From positions 1 through 40,062 of the forward strand of contig CAMOTC010000004.1 of assembly GCA_946625545.1 (NCBI GenBank): DNA of 40,062 nucleotides. The letters run 5' to 3'. The notes under the pieces were generated by a model. It did not search any database, was not told the origin of the DNA, and was given only the letters and a program-made list of their open reading frames with translations. Position numbers and translations under genes: made by a program. Positions 1 to 10,600 of this stretch are shown here, one piece after another. Within the stretch, counting starts at the first letter, position 1, and every line of letters begins with the position of its first letter. The stretch is from an uncultured Clostridia bacterium (GTDB taxonomy: Bacteria > Bacillota > Clostridia > Christensenellales > CAG-1252).

Positions 1-3000
1 GGCAGTTCGGATACTCCACCGTGATATCGGCTCCCAACTTAAAGACCGCGCCTTGATCACCGTAATCCCTGATATTCTGCGCGAAGCGCACGAAATCCTC
101 GTCGTTCTCGATCGTCAATTTAATGAAGGAAAGAGTGACGTTGGCGCCCGACGCATTCGGATCGGTGATCAGCCAGACTTCCTCATCTTTGAAATTACCC
201 CTAAAAGAACCGACGTTCTGTATGCGATCCGCCTTGATCTGACTGTCCTCTTTCCGGATATCGTTATACCAGCCACCGTCGGCGGCAAAGCCCCTGACGG
301 CATTATACTTGACCTTGATATCCACCTCTTCTCCCGCGAGATAGGCGTCCCTGAGATCCTTTATGCGCATACCTTCCTCGAGGTGGAATCCGACCTCGAG
401 GAGACCGTTGCCGAGGACGCCGAGCTGATTTATCCCAAAGGTAGAGTCGGTCATATTCCCCACCACGGGATCTCTGCCGTTCAGCACGGCGATCCAGGTA
501 TTCACAGCATCGGGAGCGCCCGCTGCCTGCGTGCCGATGAGCTCGCCCGCGCTTCTCTTCTTGGAATTATAGGTCAGGTTCACCGCCAGGTTGACAAAGA
601 CGTTCTTGATCTCGCCCCGGTTGCATCCGACGAGCGAGCCGATCTCGTAGCTATTCACGCTACCGATCGCCGCACCAGACTTGACGGAGAAGGTAAAGTT
701 CTCGATCACGGCATTCTTTGCGGTATAGCCGAAGAGTCCCGTGTATTCCTGTCCGCTGAGTGCGGAGCCCTTCTGCATCTCGATATTGTAGTAACAGCCG
801 TCAAAGATACCGTTGAAGGGATGATCCTCTGTACCGATCGGACGGAGCACGTCGCCCGACGCGGCGGCGATATCATTCGCGAGACGGAAGAGGACGTTAT
901 TGTAGTAGGAATTACTGTTTATCTTTGACGCGAGAGCATTGAACGCGGAGTAAGAGGAGATCTCGAGATCGTCGTAGCAAACGTAGTAGCTCACGTTCTT
1001 CTCCAAGCCCGTTCCCTCGTATTTCTCCGTCAAGGAGCTATTGTACCCCGAGGTATTTGTCCACGCCGAGATATCGGTGTACCACTTCTTGACCCCCGAG
1101 ATCACAGAGGTAAAGGTGATACGTCCCGACTTTTCCGCCATAGTCGCATTGAGCAGGGTCTCGTTCAGGACGCGGATCACGCTGTAGCCCGAAAGCAAGG
1201 GATCTTGCGGATCGAGATCGTTGCCCGCGACGGGAGAGAGGGAACTATTGCAGATCTGCACCCAGGCATTCGTCGCAGAAGAAGCGACGGCTTTGCCCGC
1301 CCCGAGACCCGCTTTCTCGCCATGCACGTCCTCGTAGAGGGCGACGGCGGTATTTGTGACAGAATCACCCGAACGATTATCCTCGCCGAGGATACCGCCC
1401 GCATAGGTCGTATCCGCGCTGCCGATGGCGCCGCGAAGTGTCGCGACCACGCGATCCACGGTGCCGCTATTACTGCCCACGACGCCGCCCGCGACGTCCG
1501 CGATGATGGCGCAGTCATTCGCCGCAGTGAGGGCAGTCACCCCGATCTCGCCGAGGTTCTCGCCTACGACGCCACCCGCCTTAGAGGTAGCGATCAAGGA
1601 GGCGTGCATCTCGAGGATCATAGCGTTCATAACGCCCTCTTCCTCATTAATGCCCACCATACCGCCGATCACGGAGGTAGCCATCGCGGGGATCGTGCAG
1701 ATCGTGGTCCTCTCTTCCTCTTCGCCCGAGGTATTCACGAGTACCATCTCGCAGTCGGACTCAAAGACGTAGGGCGCGGCGTAGATAAATGCCTTTACCC
1801 TCTTTTCGTAATGATCAAAGTCGATGTCATCGTAGCCGATGATCCCCTTGTTGACGCCTGCGATGGTGCCGAAGGCGTCGCTGCCCGCATACACCGCCTT
1901 TCTGTCGATGGTGACAAAGGCGCTCTCGATATATCCCTCGTTCTGACCGACGAGAGCGGAGGCGTACTTGCCTGCGACGGTGCCCGACAGAGAGACGAAG
2001 GCAGAGCGGATCACACCGCTTGCTCCATTGTACCCTGCGACGGCGCCCACCGCTTCCGTGGCGTACAAAACGCCCGCATAGTTGCCCTCTCTCGAGATCG
2101 TGACCTCGATGGAGTTCGGCATACTATTACCGATCTCGCCGTAGTTCTCACCTACGATCGCGCCGACGTTTTTACCCGTGATCGCACCGAACCCGTTCCT
2201 GCCGAATGCCTTTGCGTACTCGACGGCGACGGCGGCAGAGTCGATCTTACCGTAGTTCACACCTGCGACGGCGCCCGCCGCACCCTCGGTCTTTAAGTAA
2301 CCGTGGAGGGCGATATTCACCCCCGAGATGGTGCCGTGGTTGACGTCCGTCAGATATCCTCTCGCGACCTCCTCGGTGCTCACCGAGCCATTGCCCGAGC
2401 GTACGTCGAGATAGAGATTCTTGATGAGGGAGGAGCGTCTCTCGTCTCCTGCTCCCCCCAGTACGCCCACGAAAGGACCGAGATAGGCGGAAGAATTCAT
2501 CGTGACGGTATATGCGTTGCCGTTGATCGCGCCGATAAAGGGCGTCTCCTCCGAGCCGATCGAGCGGGTGGAAGTCTCGTCGATGGTGAAATTATTGGTC
2601 ACGTTGTACTCGACGTAGAGCCTATAGTCCCTCGCGATATTCTCCGCGACGGCGTCATAGTCCGCCTGCGTCGCGATGATCGTATTGCAGAAGCCCGCAT
2701 AGTAGACCTTGCCGGCGAGCCCTTCGCGGGTATTTGTCCCCACCGTCGGGGAGAAGGTAAAGCCGGTATTGCCCTCGGAAACGGGCACTCTCGTCCCGTG
2801 TTCAAAGGATGCGACGTAGTCGTAGAAGGAGACTCTCTTCTCCTCGGGGACGGTCTCTACGCCGTTCACGTCGAGCCTCGAGAGCTTAGTGGAGAGGAAG
2901 GTGACCTGTCCACCCTTCTCGCTTTCTGCGCCGTTGATACGCACGCTCACGTCACCCCAGCCGTACTTGATGAGGATATTCGCTTTGCGAGCGTCCTTGC

Positions 3001-6000
3001 CGTTCATCAGGACAGCCTGCCCCGTCGTCGGGGCGAGATCGGAGCCTTGATAGACCTCAAGGGGTGCGCCGAGCTCGGGATCGTAGCTCTCCGCCTCCTC
3101 CGAGCTCAGAGGATCGGGAAGTTTTCGAGACAGACAGAGCGCCCACAGAGAGTCGAGGAGGGTCGTGGTATTCTCCTCGTCGTTGTAGCCGATGATGAGT
3201 CCGCGATAGCGCGACTCACTGCCATCGCTCCCCGGGAAGTCCTCGCCGAAGATCGTGGCGTAATTAAAGACGGACACCAAGCTGTATGCCGCCGTCTGGT
3301 TGCCCACTTCACCGATCACGCCGCCGAGAGCGTAACTCGCGGTCTTGCCCGAGATCGGAGCGTTCTCCGCCGTATTATCGTAGTAAACGATCAGGTTCTT
3401 TGCGATGGACAAGGAGGACTCGTACCCGTTGTAGCCGATCGCGCCGCCTACACGCGCCGTAGCGGAGCCTCTGCCCTCGACGATGCCGTAGCTGTACTCG
3501 GAGTCATAGACAAAGTACGCCTCGGCGTTCTTGACGATATGATAGTTCGCGCCCACGATGCCGCCGACGGTCTGACCCTTGATGGCGGCGCAGACCTCTG
3601 CGACGACCTTACCCGTCGAAGTGTCCTGACCGATGGTGCCGTAGTTGAGTGCCGCGACCGCACCTGCATAGAGGGTATTGTCCCCGCCGATATCGCCTGC
3701 GACGCGCACGGTGAGATTTTTGATCGTACCTGCCGCGCCGACGCATCCGAAGAGACCTGCGTAGTTCCCCGCCGCGTTGGACTCGATCGTGACGGTGAGT
3801 CCGTTGCCGTCAAAGGTACCGCGGAAGGTCTTGCCCCCTTCGCTCGTGCCGATGGGGATAAAGTTGCTGACCGAGATCGAGGTGCCGAGAGTGAAGGTGA
3901 CGCCATCGTATCCTCTTCCCTCGCCCGTTGAGGCGGACAGCTTGCGCAGTTCGTCCTCGGTAAAGAGCTGTAAGTTCAAAAGCTCCGCCGTATAGATGAG
4001 GTTGCTCTTCTCCTGATTTTGCGGAGTAAAGACGTTGCCCGCGAGACCTCTCGTGATGACGCTCTTTTCGCCCGAGCCGTAGTCGTACCAACCCGAGAAG
4101 ACCATGCCTTCCTGCGCCGCGAGGGTAAAGCTCACGGGGAGAGAGGATTGGAGATCGATGGTCGCGACGGCGACCGTCTTCTGCACGTAAACGCGGTTGA
4201 CACCCGTCTCCACGTCGTAGGAGACCGAGGCGATGGTGCGTCTCTTCTCCGCGAGGGTAGTCTGACTATTCTCCTGCAAGGGGAATTCCTCGTAGGACAT
4301 CACCGCCCAGGTATTGGCAAAGGTGGGGAGACCCACACCGTCCGCGATCTTGCCGACTACGGAGCCGACATAGGAGTGAGCGGAATCGGTATCGGTATTG
4401 TAGATCGTGGTATTGTAGGTGCCCTTCGCGCCCGAGACCGCCGCGACATTACGGAAGGTCGCGGGAGCCGCTTGATAATAGCCGATCAAGGTGCCGATGC
4501 TTTCGGTGACGACGACAGAGTCGTTGCCGTACATACGATAGGTGGTGGTCTCCATGAGACCCTTGACCTCAAAGAGACAGAGCGCTTTATCCAGTCCATC
4601 CGCCCAGTCATCGTCATCTGTGGTATCGACGGCGATCCCCGAGTAGCCGTCCGTTACGGTATTATCACCGTCTTTTTTCGGGATACTGCTACCGTCCAAG
4701 AGGTGCGCTTCGGTGTACTTCTTGACCGTGACGGCGTGGTAGTTCAGCGCCTTCTCCATCTTGATCTCGCCGCCCACGTAGGCATTGAGTCCGCTATAGA
4801 CGGAGTTTGAGGGCGCGTTGCTGACGCCGACCAAGCCGCCCGCGACGCCGCTCTCGCGACTGCGCACCGTGATCTTGCCGTTGATCGTGACGGAGATATC
4901 GTTGATCGCGCCGGCGTTCAAGCCGCAGAGTCCGCCGAAATACGCCCTCTTGCCCGCAACGGTGACGAAGGCGGACTTTGTCGCCTCCACCTCGACGCCC
5001 GAGATTGTGCCGTAGTTCTTACCCGCGACGATACCGACGTAATAGTCCTCTACGATGCAGTCCACGCGATGAGGTACGACCTCGATATAGCCGGGGTTAT
5101 TGCCGCGAGACGCCACGTAATCGTTACCCGTCAAAGCATAGAAGAATACTTCGTTAAACTTAGTATATCCCTCGCTGTTCTCGGGGAAAGCGAAGTCCGC
5201 CATCGCGTAGGTATTATTATAGACGCTGTTTGCGTCGCCGCCCTCGGCAACGGGTTTTTTATAGGTTTCTTCGTCGGCGTCGTGGATCTTCTTTGCCTTC
5301 ATCTTATCTCCGGCATCTTTGATCACGCTGTAGCCCAAGCCGCCGCTCGCGTCGATGGTGCCGCCGAAGATGATATTCAAGTCCTTGACCACCGCACCCT
5401 GATGGATCACCGCGAAGAGACCCGACGCATACTCGTCGTAGGAGCAGACGTCACTCGCCTGATCGGCGTCCGCCTCGAAAGTCTCCGAGGTACCATTCTC
5501 GTGATCCTCGTCCTTTTTGAAGTCGTGAGTGAGCTTGCTCCCTGCGGCAAAGGAGATCGTAAATCCCTTGCCGTCAAAGCTGCCGTAGAAGTCCTCGATG
5601 ACGGGAGTGCCCGAACGCACGAGGATATTATCGCCGAGCTCCACCTTCAGCCAAGAGAGAGTGGGAGCCGTCGCTCCGCTGAAACTCATCAGGAGATTGC
5701 CGTCATCGTCCTTGGTCTCCGACTTACCGATATTCTTATAGACGCGGAGATCGATCTGATTGATGTCCTTCGCGAGCTGAGTGAGTTCGCCCGAGGAGTT
5801 GATCATCGTATCGATAAAGACCGCATAGTAGAGATTGGACGCGCTGTTCGTCAGCGTCCTTTCTCTCTGCTTATCGCTATTTGAGATAGTGCCCGTGATC
5901 ATCGATTCCGCATCCATCCAAGCATAGAAGGGAGAACAGATGGGGCTCGCCACCAGTGAGAGCGCCGCGTCGCCGGAGATCTTGCCGTTCTTAATGCCGA

Positions 6001-7552
6001 CTTCGCCGTCGCCGAAGATCACGAGATGATGGAGATTATCGGAGGAAGCATTGTCAGAACCTGCGATATATCCGCTATCCGACTCGGAGAGTTTCCTCGA
6101 CATCCAGTTATTACTGCCGAGCAACCCGACGAGGGCTTTATTGCCGCAGAGCATGCCGACCTCACACGAGTAGCCGAGATCATCCTTTTTGCCATAGTTG
6201 TCCTCGATGATGCCGTCATCGGTCTTGATCGCGAAATAGTTATTCTTAAAGGTGATGCTCTCCGCATTACACTTGCCTACCACGCCGCCTGAGTAGATAG
6301 TCTTATTTCTATCAAAGAACCAGCTGGACACCTCGCCGACGACAGAAAAGCTCTCGATCATAAAGGCGGAGAGATGACACTTGATATCCACCGCATTACT
6401 CTGCACCGTCGCCGAAGAGGTACAGTTATCATCCAAGTAACCGATAAAGCCTCCCGTGATGGAGCCGCCGTTGGAGGCGCCGTCCGTGCCGTAGGAGATC
6501 GCGCTACCCGCGGATTCCACCTCGTTATAGGTGACCTTGCCCGACTTACCGAGGCCGCCGATGACGGTGCTCGCTGGATGGATATGCTCTTTATCGTTAT
6601 ACTCGGTAGAGGTATCGATCAAGTCACCCACGACCCCACCGATGATGCCGCCGACGGTGCCTTCCCACTTCATTGTATTATCCGCCGACATGACGCTCGC
6701 GCTCGCGGAGATCTTATTCTGCGTCAAGCTGCCGCCGTCGATCCTGCCGACGACGCCGCCCGCATAGACGATGGAATGCTTGGAGGAGGAATTGCTCTCC
6801 TTATCGTTATACGCATTGATAGTCGCAGAGACGATCATTTCGTTCCAAGAGATCGCGCCTCCGCCCACAAATCCGACGAGACCGCCGACGTAACTCGTCA
6901 CACCTTCGCCATTTCCTTCCGTCTCGATACTGCCCGCGATATCCATATAGCACTTGGTCACGGTGCCGTAATTTACTCCGATCATTCCCCCAACTGCGAG
7001 GTAGGCTTTGGACTGGGATTTTGAGCCGTAAAGGCTGCCGGAGAAATAATAGTAGAGGTTTTTCAGCGTTTTACCCGAGCTGATCTCGGCTGCGAGACCG
7101 CCGACATAGTCGGAAGTGCCGCTGTAGTTCGACTCGGAATAGATCGAGGCGTTCCAGATCTCATAGCCCGCACCGTCCAAGTTTCCTCTCAAAGTGGGAG
7201 CGTTCAACGCCCAAGTATAGTCGAGGATCTTGAAGTTCGTTCCGAGGGTATAGCTCCCTTTCGCCTTGTCCGAGAAAAAGACGTACATGAGTTCATCCGA
7301 CGTATCTACGATCCCATCGGAGGGGCTGAAAGAGTCCATCTGGTCAGAAGTATAGCTCATAAAGCCATTCGCCGCACCGGCTCCGATCTTTATGTAATTC
7401 TCCTCGCCTCTCTTGCCGAATTCGATCGCCGCCATCGCGACCTCGCCCGTTCCCGGGGAGAAAGAGAAGGCGATCAGCGCGATCAAGAAGACCGCCGCCA
7501 ACGCGAGAATCAATCCTGCCTTCAGTTTTGTCCGTCTTTGTTTCTGTGTCAT
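1..7552 (-). CDS. Large secreted GLUG-motif-like repeat surface protein (5' part of gene; C-terminus lies beyond the left edge of the window)
   Basis: Reverse translation from ATG at 7552 gives MTQKQRRTKLKAGLILALAAVFLIALIAFSFSPGTGEVAMAAIEFGKRGEENYIKIGAG... (Sec signal peptide, no lipobox Cys). Spot checks at several places across the frame show no stop, and it is open at base 2 (...DFVRFAQNIRDYGDQGAVFKLGADITVEYPNC). Repeated motifs include YVGGLVGFVGGGAISWN, YAGGVVGRIDGGSLTQN, KAGGVVGENLGEIG, VAGGVVGSNSGTVD and YASALVGQNEGYIESAFV, resembling GLUG motifs. SD-like AGAGG lies upstream of the ATG. Missing from the ORF track, probably because it has no stop inside the window. Confidence 0.9.
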   Translation of the reverse strand, partial: MTQKQRRTKLKAGLILALAAVFLIALIAFSFSPGTGEVAMAAIEFGKRGEENYIKIGAGAANGFMSYTSDQMDSFSPSDGIVDTSDELMYVFFSDKAKGSYTLGTNFKILDYTWALNAPTLRGNLDGAGYEIWNASIYSESNYSGTSDYVGGLAAEISSGKTLKNLYYYFSGSLYGSKSQSKAYLAVGGMIGVNYGTVTKCYMDIAGSIETEGNGEGVTSYVGGLVGFVGGGAISWNEMIVSATINAYNDKESNSSSKHSIVYAGGVVGRIDGGSLTQNKISASASVMSADNTMKWEGTVGGIIGGVVGDLIDTSTEYNDKEHIHPASTVIGGLGKSGKVTYNEVESAGSAISYGTDGASNGGSITGGFIGYLDDNCTSSATVQSNAVDIKCHLSAFMIESFSVVGEVSSWFFDRNKTIYSGGVVGKCNAESITFKNNYFAIKTDDGIIEDNYGKKDDLGYSCEVGMLCGNKALVGLLGSNNWMSRKLSESDSGYIAGSDNASSDNLHHLVIFGDGEVGIKNGKISGDAALSLVASPICSPFYAWMDAESMITGTISNSDKQRERTLTNSASNLYYAVFIDTMINSSGELTQLAKDINQIDLRVYKNIGKSETKDDDGNLLMSFSGATAPTLSWLKVELGDNILVRSGTPVIEDFYGSFDGKGFTISFAAGSKLTHDFKKDEDHENGTSETFEADADQASDVCSYDEYASGLFAVIHQGAVVKDLNIIFGGTIDASGGLGYSVIKDAGDKMKAKKIHDADEETYKKPVAEGGDANSVYNNTYAMADFAFPENSEGYTKFNEVFFYALTGNDYVASRGNNPGYIEVVPHRVDCIVEDYYVGIVAGKNYGTISGVEVEATKSAFVTVAGKRAYFGGLCGLNAGAINDISVTINGKITVRSRESGVAGGLVGVSNAPSNSVYSGLNAYVGGEIKMEKALNYHAVTVKKYTEAHLLDGSSIPKKDGDNTVTDGYSGIAVDTTDDDDWADGLDKALCLFEVKGLMETTTYRMYGNDSVVVTESIGTLIGYYQAAPATFRNVAAVSGAKGTYNTTIYNTDTDSAHSYVGSVVGKIADGVGLPTFANTWAVMSYEEFPLQENSQTTLAEKRRTIASVSYDVETGVNRVYVQKTVAVATIDLQSSLPVSFTLAAQEGMVFSGWYDYGSGEKSVITRGLAGNVFTPQNQEKSNLIYTAELLNLQLFTEDELRKLSASTGEGRGYDGVTFTLGTSISVSNFIPIGTSEGGKTFRGTFDGNGLTVTIESNAAGNYAGLFGCVGAAGTIKNLTVRVAGDIGGDNTLYAGAVAALNYGTIGQDTSTGKVVAEVCAAIKGQTVGGIVGANYHIVKNAEAYFVYDSEYSYGIVEGRGSATARVGGAIGYNGYESSLSIAKNLIVYYDNTAENAPISGKTASYALGGVIGEVGNQTAAYSLVSVFNYATIFGEDFPGSDGSESRYRGLIIGYNDEENTTTLLDSLWALCLSRKLPDPLSSEEAESYDPELGAPLEVYQGSDLAPTTGQAVLMNGKDARKANILIKYGWGDVSVRINGAESEKGGQVTFLSTKLSRLDVNGVETVPEEKRVSFYDYVASFEHGTRVPVSEGNTGFTFSPTVGTNTREGLAGKVYYAGFCNTIIATQADYDAVAENIARDYRLYVEYNVTNNFTIDETSTRSIGSEETPFIGAINGNAYTVTMNSSAYLGPFVGVLGGAGDERRSSLIKNLYLDVRSGNGSVSTEEVARGYLTDVNHGTISGVNIALHGYLKTEGAAGAVAGVNYGKIDSAAVAVEYAKAFGRNGFGAITGKNVGAIVGENYGEIGNSMPNSIEVTISREGNYAGVLYATEAVGAVAGYNGASGVIRSAFVSLSGTVAGKYASALVGQNEGYIESAFVTIDRKAVYAGSDAFGTIAGVNKGIIGYDDIDFDHYEKRVKAFIYAAPYVFESDCEMVLVNTSGEEEERTTICTIPAMATSVIGGMVGINEEEGVMNAMILEMHASLIATSKAGGVVGENLGEIGVTALTAANDCAIIADVAGGVVGSNSGTVDRVVATLRGAIGSADTTYAGGILGEDNRSGDSVTNTAVALYEDVHGEKAGLGAGKAVASSATNAWVQICNSSLSPVAGNDLDPQDPLLSGYSVIRVLNETLLNATMAEKSGRITFTSVISGVKKWYTDISAWTNTSGYNSSLTEKYEGTGLEKNVSYYVCYDDLEISSYSAFNALASKINSNSYYNNVLFRLANDIAAASGDVLRPIGTEDHPFNGIFDGCYYNIEMQKGSALSGQEYTGLFGYTAKNAVIENFTFSVKSGAAIGSVNSYEIGSLVGCNRGEIKNVFVNLAVNLTYNSKKRSAGELIGTQAAGAPDAVNTWIAVLNGRDPVVGNMTDSTFGINQLGVLGNGLLEVGFHLEEGMRIKDLRDAYLAGEEVDIKVKYNAVRGFAADGGWYNDIRKEDSQIKADRIQNVGSFRGNFKDEEVWLITDPNASGANVTLSFIKLTIENDEDFVRFAQNIRDYGDQGAVFKLGADITVEYPNC

Positions 7553-7636
7553 AGTCCTACCTCTGTTTGTTTTCCGCATCGAGATGCGTCTGTCCATTTA
7601 CTATTGTCTCCCGCCATGTCCTCTCGGGGGTTCTTT

Positions 7637-7665
7637 GCGGCGGGCTTTTCTACCCTTCCCGCCGC
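7637..7665. other. Intergenic perfect 8-bp GC hairpin between the giant gene and the GLUG-like gene
   Basis: GCGGCGGG (7637..7644) ... CCCGCCGC (7658..7665), 13-nt loop, no U-run on either strand. Confidence 0.6.
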
Positions 7666-7698
7666 GTCGCGTCTATCCTATAACCTCTGCGCGTCCTC

Positions 7699-10600
7699 TC
7701 ATGTGGTTTGATTCTGTACCACTTCGAAATACACGACCACGGGTTCGGATAGCTCGTAGTTCATGCTATCCACCACGATAGTGACTTTGTACTTACCTAC
7801 CGCGGAGGGGATCCCGTCCGTAAGGGTACCCGTCTCACCCTCGGCGATCTCGTAGGTCGCGACGAGCGGGACGTTGTAGCGCGAGCCGTAGCCGACGGTG
7901 TATTCCTTTTCACCCGTGTAACGCGCTCTCAGTCCGATGACGACGATCTCATCTGCCGAGATCACCTTCTTGATCACGTGATAGGGGATCTCGACGGTCT
8001 CGACCTTACCGAAGCCCGAGAGGGTGACGTAGGCGGTATAGTCGCCCGCGTCTCTCGGATAGGTATTGTCACCCACGGGGTCGCCCGCCGCGTCGTAGGT
8101 CACGCCCGCCACGGTCACGCCGTCCTTCTTATACTCTATCGCCGTGATCTTCACGTTACGATCGGTCGAGACTCTGACGTGCTCGGTTTCGCCGTAGCTG
8201 AAGGTATTGTCCCCTGCCTCGTAGCGCGTCTTGAGATCCACGCTCTCGTCCACCTTGATCGTGAAGCGGAGCGCCTCGCCGTTCTTATAGGTGATGGGCT
8301 CGCCCGCGCGATTCTTTATGATACCCGTGAGCACGTACACGCTACCCGCGATATTGGTATCCACAAGGGAGAGACCATCCTCGGGGGTGCCGTAGTACCA
8401 GATCGCCGCCGTCGTCTTGACCGTAGCGGCCTCTCCCTCGTACACCACGACGTTGACCTCGGGGAGGTCAGCGGGAGAGAGGGGACTGCCCACCTCGATC
8501 GTGACCACGTTCTCGCCCGCCGAAGTGCCGAGCGCCGCGCTCGCCTTCAGCGAATCGATATAGTTCACGTAGGTGCTGTACACGTAGAGGGTGATCGTCC
8601 TCTCCCAGGAGAAGGTACCGTTGGAGACGGTGCCCGTGATCACGTACTTATCCTCCACGGCGCTCGAGGGTTTGCTGCCCCAAGTGATCGATCTCGCGGA
8701 GGCGGGAGTCTCGGAGGGATAGTAACTACCCGAGCTCGCACGGACGTAGATATTCTGGCGAATGGTCGTCGGGAGCTCGTAGGAGCCGCCGCGCGCCGCG
8801 ACGTACACGTCGGAGACGTCGTCGCTCACCACCTTTCTCGCCTCGGTGAGGGTCAGATAGACGGTGATGGTCTGCTCAAAGATCGTCGTCCTGATCTCGT
8901 ACCTGCCGGGCTTCGTGAGATCGACGTCGGAGCCGTCCCACACAACGCTTCTCTGCATACGGCCGCCGTCCTTAAAGATGACCCACAGCTCGGTCGGGAG
9001 ATCAAAGTATTCGCCGACCGCCGCCTCGATCTCTCTCGGATTGCCGAAAGGCTTCAAGGTCAAGGTGCCCGCCGAGGTCGTCTCGATGTATTGCAGTTTA
9101 TCGAGGTCGATGACCTTCTCGGAGACCACCACGGGGATCTTGATCGCCTGATAGCCTGCCGCCTTGTTGCCGTAGTTATAGGTCGCATAGTAACTGCCGC
9201 CTTCGTAGCCGAGATCTACCTCGGAGAAGTCCCAGCTACCCGCGTCACCGCCCTCGGGGAGGGTGATCATATACTTGCCGTCCTTGACGGTGATCTTCCA
9301 GTCGCCGTTATTGATGAGTCCGTTCGTCGTGCTGGCATAGACCACTTCACCCGAACGCATCTCGAGCTCGATGACCGTCGGGAGATCGAGGTCGAGGTTC
9401 ACCTGGTCGATGGAGATCAATACGCCGGTATGGAGCTTGGAGTAGTACATCTGCTTGACGTTCAGCTTGAAGCTGTAGGTCTGCGTGCCGCCCGCCCTCT
9501 CGGGGTCGATGATCGCGACGACGTCGAAACTGCCGCCCGAATACCTAAAGTCGTCGTTGCTGAAGGTGGCTCCATCTACGCTGTTCTTGCGATACACGAC
9601 GGGGAGCGTCGCGGTGCCGCCATCGGTAAAGGTCACGGTGACTACGTCGGGGAGACGATAGGTGTAGGGATCCACGAGCATATCGCCGAGTTCACTCACC
9701 GATTCGAGTCTCTTCTCTGAGACGGTGATCACGTATTCCTTGATCTGCAAGCCGCGTTTCACGGTGCCGACCTCCACTCTCATCAGGTACTGACCGCCCT
9801 CGTAGGAGACGTGATCCTTAAAGACGTCCTCGCCCTCTTTCTTGAAGGTGACCGAGTAGATCGGGAGCTCCACGACGGCGCCGCCCACGATCAGTGCGGA
9901 GATCTTGCCTCCCGTCACGATGTCGGGCATCGCATAGGGATCGAGACTGCGATCCGTGAAGTACTCACGGAGCAAGGTCACGCCGTCTCCCGCGACGAGA
10001 TCGGTGACGACCTCGGGTATGACCGTCAAGGTCAGGTAGAGCGTCTCGCCCGAGGAAGTCTCGGAGAAGTAGCCCGTAAGTGCGTTACCCACCTCGATCG
10101 CGACGCTCAGAGTGTCGCCCGTGTAGGTATAGATCGGGGTCTCGAGCAGTTTGACGTACAAGGACTGGTACAGGTCGTCGCCGATCTGTCCCGTGACGGT
10201 AAAGAAGCTGCCGTCCGCCTTGCGCAGTCTGCCGTCGGAATGATAGTTGAGCTCGGTGTAGCCGTCGATCTGATAGGTCGTGCCGACCACCTTGCGCAGT
10301 TCGATCTCGGCGAGATCCAGCTCGACGGGGATCCACTGATAACCCACGACGGCGTCGCCGATCTTCGCAGTCGTGCGATAGGTGCGGGTCGCGTCGTCGA
10401 TCGTGCCCTTCTCGCCCCATTCCACGACGGTCAGCGTCATGCTTTCCACATAGCTGTCATCGCTGAAGGTGACGACGATCTCCTCGGGGAGACCGCTCTT
10501 CTCGAGGAAGGTATTGTAGAGGTATCCCTCCTTGCCCTTCGCGGAGACCGCATCCGCTTTCAGCATACGGACGTTGACGGCGATCCTCTGATATCCGCCC

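Noticed and set aside
7637-7665. Intrinsic terminator between the two giant genes
   Set aside because: Stem is followed by AAAGAACC on the minus strand, not a U-run.
7413-7781. 122-aa + ORF across the intergenic gap
   Set aside because: Overlaps both minus genes, no SD, composition typical of non-coding frame.
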